Assembly: GCA_001603685.1 (NCBI GenBank)
Contig: LUZO01000291.1
Coordinates: 1 to 8,548, forward strand
Direction: 5' to 3'
DNA: 8,548 bases
Source of the DNA: Bacteroidales bacterium Bact_23
GTDB taxonomy: Bacteria; Bacteroidota; Bacteroidia; Bacteroidales; Lentimicrobiaceae
The position numbers were made by a program, and so were the translations under genes. The notes under the pieces are model-generated. The model saw nothing but the letters and a program-made list of their open reading frames with translations. It had not been told where the DNA came from and did no database searches. Numbering within the stretch: position 1 is the first letter of the stretch; each line of letters begins with the position of its first letter. Shown here in pieces: positions 6,657 through 8,548 of the stretch.

Positions 6657-7783
6657 TTCCTGTAAAACAACTCTATGCTTTGAGCAATGTAATCGATCTG
6701 TTCTTCGGTAAGCCCGAAAAACAGCGGCAAACGGATAAGCGTGGAGGTATAGCGGTCGGCATTGGGGAGTTGCCTGCCATCATGTTTTCCGGCAAAATAA
6801 GGCGAGGAATGCAGGCTCAGATAGTGAAAAACGGCATGAACTCCCCGCGATTCAAGATGCTGCAGCAAACGGCTCCGTTCCTCCTGCGATGGCGTGGTTA
6901 TGTAAAACAGATGGCTGCTGTGTGTGGCGTAATCCGGTACATGGGGCAACCCGACAGGAAAGGCGGCAGCAGTCTCCTTCAGCCGGCTGTAGTAGGCGTT
7001 CCAGATTTCAGTGCGGTTCTGCTGGATGGCATCAATATGCTCAAGCTGGCCATACAGAAATGCGGCGGTAAGTTCGTTCGGCATAAAAGAGCTTCCCCGG
7101 CTTACCCATTCGTACTTCAGGACATCGCCCCGGGCAAAAGCCGCACGGTTTGTACCCTTGTCGTGAATGGTTTCCGCCTTTTCAAACAGTGCCGGATCGT
7201 TAATGGTGAGCAGGCCGCCTTCGCCGGAAGTGATGTTTTTGGTTTCGTGAAACGAGAAGGTGCCAAGCTTGCCAATTGAGCCGAGCGGAATATCCCTGTA
7301 AAATGCATCAATGCACTGCGCGGCATCTTCCACCACCGGAATTCCGTACTTTTCGGAGAGCGACATGATGGTATCCATTTCACAGGCGATTCCGCCGTAG
7401 TGCATCACCACAATGGCCCGCGTACGCGGCGTAATCAGGTTTTCAATCTGCGAAGCGTCGATATTCGGATTCAGGGGGTTGCTGTCGGCAAAAACGATTT
7501 TCGCACCCCTCAGTTCAAAAGCATTGGCGGTGGAGACAAAGGTATAAGAGGGCATAATCACCTCATCGCCGGATTGAATATCCAGAACAAGTGCGGACAG
7601 TTCCAGTGCGTCGGTACAACTGGTGGTGAGCAGGGTTTTCCGGAAACCGTACCGTTTCTCAAAAAAATCCTGGCACAGCCGTGTATAATGGCCGTTGCCC
7701 GCCAGATGCCCTTTGATGGCGGCTTCGGAGAGGTGGAAAGCCTCCCGGCCCGTAAAATGCGGCTTATTGAAAGGGATATTCAT
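6653..7783 (-). CDS. rffA: dTDP-4-amino-4,6-dideoxygalactose transaminase (RffA/WecE type)
   Basis: This is a PLP-dependent DegT/DnrJ/EryC1 aminotransferase of 376 residues, the length of E. coli WecE/RffA. The match to that protein is close: GDEVIMPSYTFVSTANAF (72-89), LRGAKIVF, HYGGIACEMDTIM (128-140), VEDAAQ with D153 and Q156 at the cofactor, FSFHETKN with Schiff-base lysine K182, KGTNR, AVFHYLSLH and LIRLPLF near the end. The family transfers an amino group from glutamate to dTDP-4-keto-6-deoxyglucose, giving the precursor of 4-acetamido-fucose used in surface polysaccharides. The start MNIPFNKP matches the family start. No other sugar-nucleotide or glycosyltransferase gene is next to it, so it must work with genes elsewhere. 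The exact stereochemistry of the product is inferred. Confidence 0.9.
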   Translation of the reverse strand: MNIPFNKPHFTGREAFHLSEAAIKGHLAGNGHYTRLCQDFFEKRYGFRKTLLTTSCTDALELSALVLDIQSGDEVIMPSYTFVSTANAFELRGAKIVFADSNPLNPNIDASQIENLITPRTRAIVVMHYGGIACEMDTIMSLSEKYGIPVVEDAAQCIDAFYRDIPLGSIGKLGTFSFHETKNITSGEGGLLTINDPALFEKAETIHDKGTNRAAFARGDVLKYEWVSRGSSFMPNELTAAFLYGQLEHIDAIQQNRTEIWNAYYSRLKETAAAFPVGLPHVPDYATHSSHLFYITTPSQEERSRLLQHLESRGVHAVFHYLSLHSSPYFAGKHDGRQLPNADRYTSTLIRLPLFFGLTEEQIDYIAQSIELFYRK

Positions 7784-7800
7784 ACACCCGGTTTAGGCTG

Positions 7801-7808
7801 CAAAAATA
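7801..7808 (-). promoter_or_regulatory. Putative -7 box for the rffA-bPH_4 unit
   Basis: The minus strand reads TATTTTTG (7808-7801), a fit to TAnnTTTG. A TTTTC at 7835-7831 is a poor -33 candidate with a 22-base spacer. The predicted start lies near 7794, leaving a leader of only about 11 bases before the ATG at 7783, so the mRNA would be almost leaderless. Confidence 0.5.
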
Positions 7809-8075
7809 ATTGAATATCGGATAATAGGGTGAAAATTGGTTTTTAAAAAATAAGAGGCGCCTGGCGGCTCCCGCCGTGAGGCGGGAATTTGAAGATTTGA
7901 AGCACCTGACGGTGCATTTGAAGATTTGAAGCGCCTGGCGGTACATTTGAAGATTTGAAGCACCTGGCGGTGCATTTGAAGATTTGAAGCGCCTGGCGGC
8001 GCATTTGAAGATTTGAGGCGCCTGGCGGCGCATTTGAAGATTTGAAGCGCCTGGCGGTGCATTTGAAGATTTGAA

Positions 8076-8143
8076 GCACCTGGCGGTGCTCCGCTGCGGC
8101 GGATGAAGATTTGAAGCGCCTGGCGGTGCTCCGCTGCGGCGGA
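8076..8143. repeat. Composite double-hairpin unit, 40-base period, two copies
   Basis: At 8076-8103 and 8116-8143 a core hairpin is immediately followed by a second palindrome, TCCGCTGCGGCGGA (stem TCCGC/GCGGA, loop TGCG). The second palindrome replaces the ATT of the linker, stretching the period from 29 to 40 bases. The first two 28-base cores differ at one stem position (GCACC versus GCGCC). This indicates that the pair was duplicated as a unit. Confidence 0.8.
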
Positions 8144-8174
8144 TGAGTCCGCCTCTGGCGGATGAAGATTTGCA

Positions 8175-8219
8175 GTCACGGCGTCAGCCGTGACATTTGC
8201 ATCCCGCCTGTCGGCGGGA
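8175..8219. repeat. Two long-stem palindromes with a variant linker
   Basis: GTCACGGC-GTCA-GCCGTGAC (8175-8194) is a perfect 8-bp stem. TCCCGCC-TGTC-GGCGGGA (8202-8219) is a perfect 7-bp stem, the same stem as at 7869-7886 but with a different loop. They are joined by ATTTGCA, a one-base variant of ATTTGAA, and followed by ATTCGCA before the next hairpin at 8227-8240. Confidence 0.85.
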
Positions 8220-8290
8220 ATTCGCAGCGCCTGACGGCGCATTCCAATATCTGAACCTGCCTCTGGCGGATTACTTTTTACTTTTCACTC

Positions 8291-8327
8291 TTACCTCCTA
8301 CTCCGCCGCGGCGGATTACCTCCTACT
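8291..8327. repeat. Palindrome flanked by a 12-bp direct repeat
   Basis: TTACCTCCTACT occurs at 8291-8302 and 8316-8327. Between them is the perfect 14-base palindrome TCCGCCGCGGCGGA (8302-8315, sharing one base with the first repeat copy). This resembles a short palindrome inserted with a target-site-like duplication, or simply the end of the low-complexity tail of the array. Confidence 0.6.
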
Positions 8328-8346
8328 TCGCTTCCGATGTAACCAT

Positions 8347-8370
8347 AAAGCCGTTTCTGCGGGCTTTTTT
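8347..8370 (+). terminator. Possible rightward intrinsic terminator
   Basis: AAAGCC (8347-8352) pairs with GGCTTT (8362-8367), and the run TTTTTT covers 8365-8370. The 9-base loop and 6-bp stem make it modest. No rightward gene ends nearby, so if real it would stop transcripts crossing the palindrome array or insulate the gene to the right. Apart from this and the promoter below, 8328-8548 shows no gene or RNA that I can support. Confidence 0.4.
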
Positions 8371-8485
8371 ACAAAGCCAGATTCCGTAAGAGCGGCCCTA
8401 TCGTTTGTGTTTTTTGTATTGGAATTGATTTCACGGCATCCTCCGCAATCACAAGGGAAATATTTTCAGTCAAAGCGAAGTAAAT

Positions 8486-8516
8486 TTTGCAAAAGTGGTT
8501 TATGGCCTTATTTTTG
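8486..8516 (+). promoter_or_regulatory. Strong Bacteroidota promoter for a gene beyond the right edge
   Basis: TTTG (8486-8489) is followed after exactly 19 bases by TATTTTTG (8509-8516), a complete match to the Bacteroidota TTTG-N19-TAnnTTTG consensus. Transcription should start near 8522-8525. The ATG at 8519 lies before that point and is unlikely to be used, so the driven gene should begin outside the window. Confidence 0.7.
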
Positions 8517-8548
8517 CAATGAGCCTCGTTGTCATATCAATTTTGCAT

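Larger units (their letters stand above)
7857..8315. repeat. Palindromic (REP-like) hairpin array, about 16 elements
   Basis: Short palindromes are joined by a constant linker. The core has seven 14-base hairpins starting at 7902, 7931, 7960, 7989, 8018, 8047 and 8076, in exact 29-base phase, with stems GCRCC/GGYGC, loop TGGC (once TGAC), and the 15-base linker ATTTGAAGATTTGAA. An eighth core hairpin is at 8116. Others have different stems: 7869-7886, 8090-8103, 8130-8143, 8148-8162, 8175-8194, 8202-8219, 8227-8240, a decayed copy at 8256-8270, and 8302-8315. Position 7857-7870 is an imperfect core copy. It resembles REP/BIME-type intergenic repeats, and similar ATTTGAAG-linked palindromes are, as I recall, common in Bacteroidota genomes. 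No transposase is in the window. Confidence 0.9.

Noticed and set aside
7887..8115. CRISPR array
   Set aside because: The 29-base period is contiguous, with no unique 30-40 base spacers. The 'variable' part is a palindrome with the same fold each time, and no cas gene is near.
7793..8242. Open frames on the minus strand across the repeat array (up to 149 codons, with others at 7764-8033 and 7843-8079)
   Set aside because: All three minus frames are open only because the 29-base unit lacks stops in that direction. The translations are the same repeat read in rotating frames, with no domain, no convincing start and no ribosome binding site.
8371..8460. tRNA or other structured RNA between the array and the right promoter
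   Set aside because: I found no cloverleaf arms, T-loop motif or other recognisable RNA signature.
8519..8548. Gene start at ATG 8519 running off the right edge
   Set aside because: The ATG lies directly after the -7 box and before the predicted transcription start, so it would not be on the mRNA.

Overview
The window looks like a chromosomal segment from a member of the Bacteroidota, probably of the Bacteroidales/Marinilabiliales kind (the order is inferred). The reasons are Bacteroidota-type promoter boxes (TAnnTTTG) ahead of the suf operon, ahead of the leftward gene pair and at the right edge; weak, A-rich ribosome binding regions; and Suf proteins whose wording matches the Bacteroidota versions I know.

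Positions 1-61 hold the last codons of an unidentified rightward gene. After a 130-base control region comes a six-gene rightward operon (192-6032) for iron-sulfur cluster assembly: sufB, sufC, sufD, sufS, sufE and a short DUF59/MIP18-type gene. SufS takes sulfur from cysteine, SufE relays it, the SufB-SufC-SufD scaffold ATPase builds the cluster, and the DUF59 protein probably helps maturation or transfer. All key residues I looked for are present: SufB C395/H423/E424, SufC Walker and signature motifs, SufD H380, SufS K235/C373 and SufE C51. No SufA-type carrier or SufR/IscR-type regulator is in the window.

Positions 6033-6227 separate convergent transcription units and carry terminator-like hairpins for both directions. 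A leftward two-gene unit follows, with start and stop overlapping (ATGA): a WecE/RffA-type sugar-nucleotide aminotransferase (7783-6653), then a small two-helix membrane protein with a bPH_4 (YyaB-like) domain (6656-6228).

Positions 7809-8548 hold no credible gene. Positions 7857-8315 form a striking array of about 16 short palindromes joined by a constant linker (ATTTGAA or ATTTGAAGATTTGAA). The core is seven hairpins in strict 29-base phase, followed by composite 40-base units and then palindromes with quite different stems behind the same linker. Stems change on both arms together, so hairpin formation appears to be what is kept. This array is the most unusual part of the window. Beyond it lie a possible rightward terminator and a perfect TTTG-N19-TAnnTTTG promoter that should drive a gene starting past the right edge.
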